A stretch of 5,436 nucleotides of DNA from positions 1 to 5,436 of the forward strand of contig JADFIX010000345.1 of NCBI GenBank assembly GCA_022566435.1, given 5' to 3'. The position numbers and the translations under genes were made by a program. Positions within the stretch are counted from its first letter, which is position 1; every line of letters begins with the position of its first letter. Positions 5,377-5,436 of the stretch are shown here, in pieces. The DNA is from Planctomycetota bacterium. Its GTDB lineage: Bacteria; Planctomycetota; Phycisphaerae; UBA1845. A model generated the notes under the pieces. That model was given only the letters and a program-made list of their open reading frames with translations, did not search any database and was not told the origin of the DNA.

Positions 5377-5436
5377 GCTCCGTCGACTTCCTCGCTTGGA
5401 GTGGACGTCGCGGAACGCCGCATGAACTGCGGCCGC

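Noticed and set aside
5429..5436. GCGGCCGC (NotI site) exactly at the right edge
   Set aside because: It might hint at a clone or contig end, but an 8-base GC-only site is not rare in GC-rich DNA and no vector sequence is visible.

Overview
All recognisable genes lie on the minus strand. Read in that direction, from the right edge to the left, the order is: a promoter and structured leader; cysD (sulfate adenylyltransferase small subunit); a two-gene cassette of a DUF488-family protein and an unrecognised protein with a small Cys/His cluster; a purine/pyrimidine-skewed intergenic stretch; and a long ORF that runs off the left edge. This ORF begins as cysN (the GTPase large subunit of sulfate adenylyltransferase) and then continues in frame as the C-terminal half of a membrane proton-pumping pyrophosphatase (HppA).

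Organism: a bacterium of moderately high GC with an assimilatory CysD/CysN ATP sulfurylase. The degenerate CCCTATTCCCTGTTCCC-like intergenic tracts, GC-rich codon choice and weak Shine-Dalgarno use recall Planctomycetota (Pirellulales-like). This is an impression from pattern memory, not a demonstrated assignment. No rRNA, tRNA, CRISPR array or transposase is visible.

How the genes could work together: CysD and CysN form the complex that makes adenosine 5'-phosphosulfate (APS) and pyrophosphate from ATP and sulfate, driven by GTP hydrolysis in CysN. The subunits are normally adjacent in one operon. Here about 2.2 kb separates them, carrying two genes with no known role in sulfur assimilation. 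The first has its own strong ribosome binding site and a GTG start. Imperfect inverted copies of a C-rich/G-rich motif sit just outside this insert, between the cys genes.

The most striking point is the in-frame CysN-HppA junction near position 872. CysN breaks off at its last conserved strand (the IDRLT position). The ORF then continues with the ITEYYTS region of HppA, skipping the N-terminal half of HppA that holds the main pyrophosphate- and Mg-binding aspartates. A fusion of a PPi-producing enzyme to a PPi-consuming pump would make metabolic sense. The missing catalytic half argues instead for a deletion/recombination or an assembly chimera. The cysD leader, with a good sigma-70-type promoter and two mutually exclusive hairpins, is a second candidate for a regulatory element not named here.
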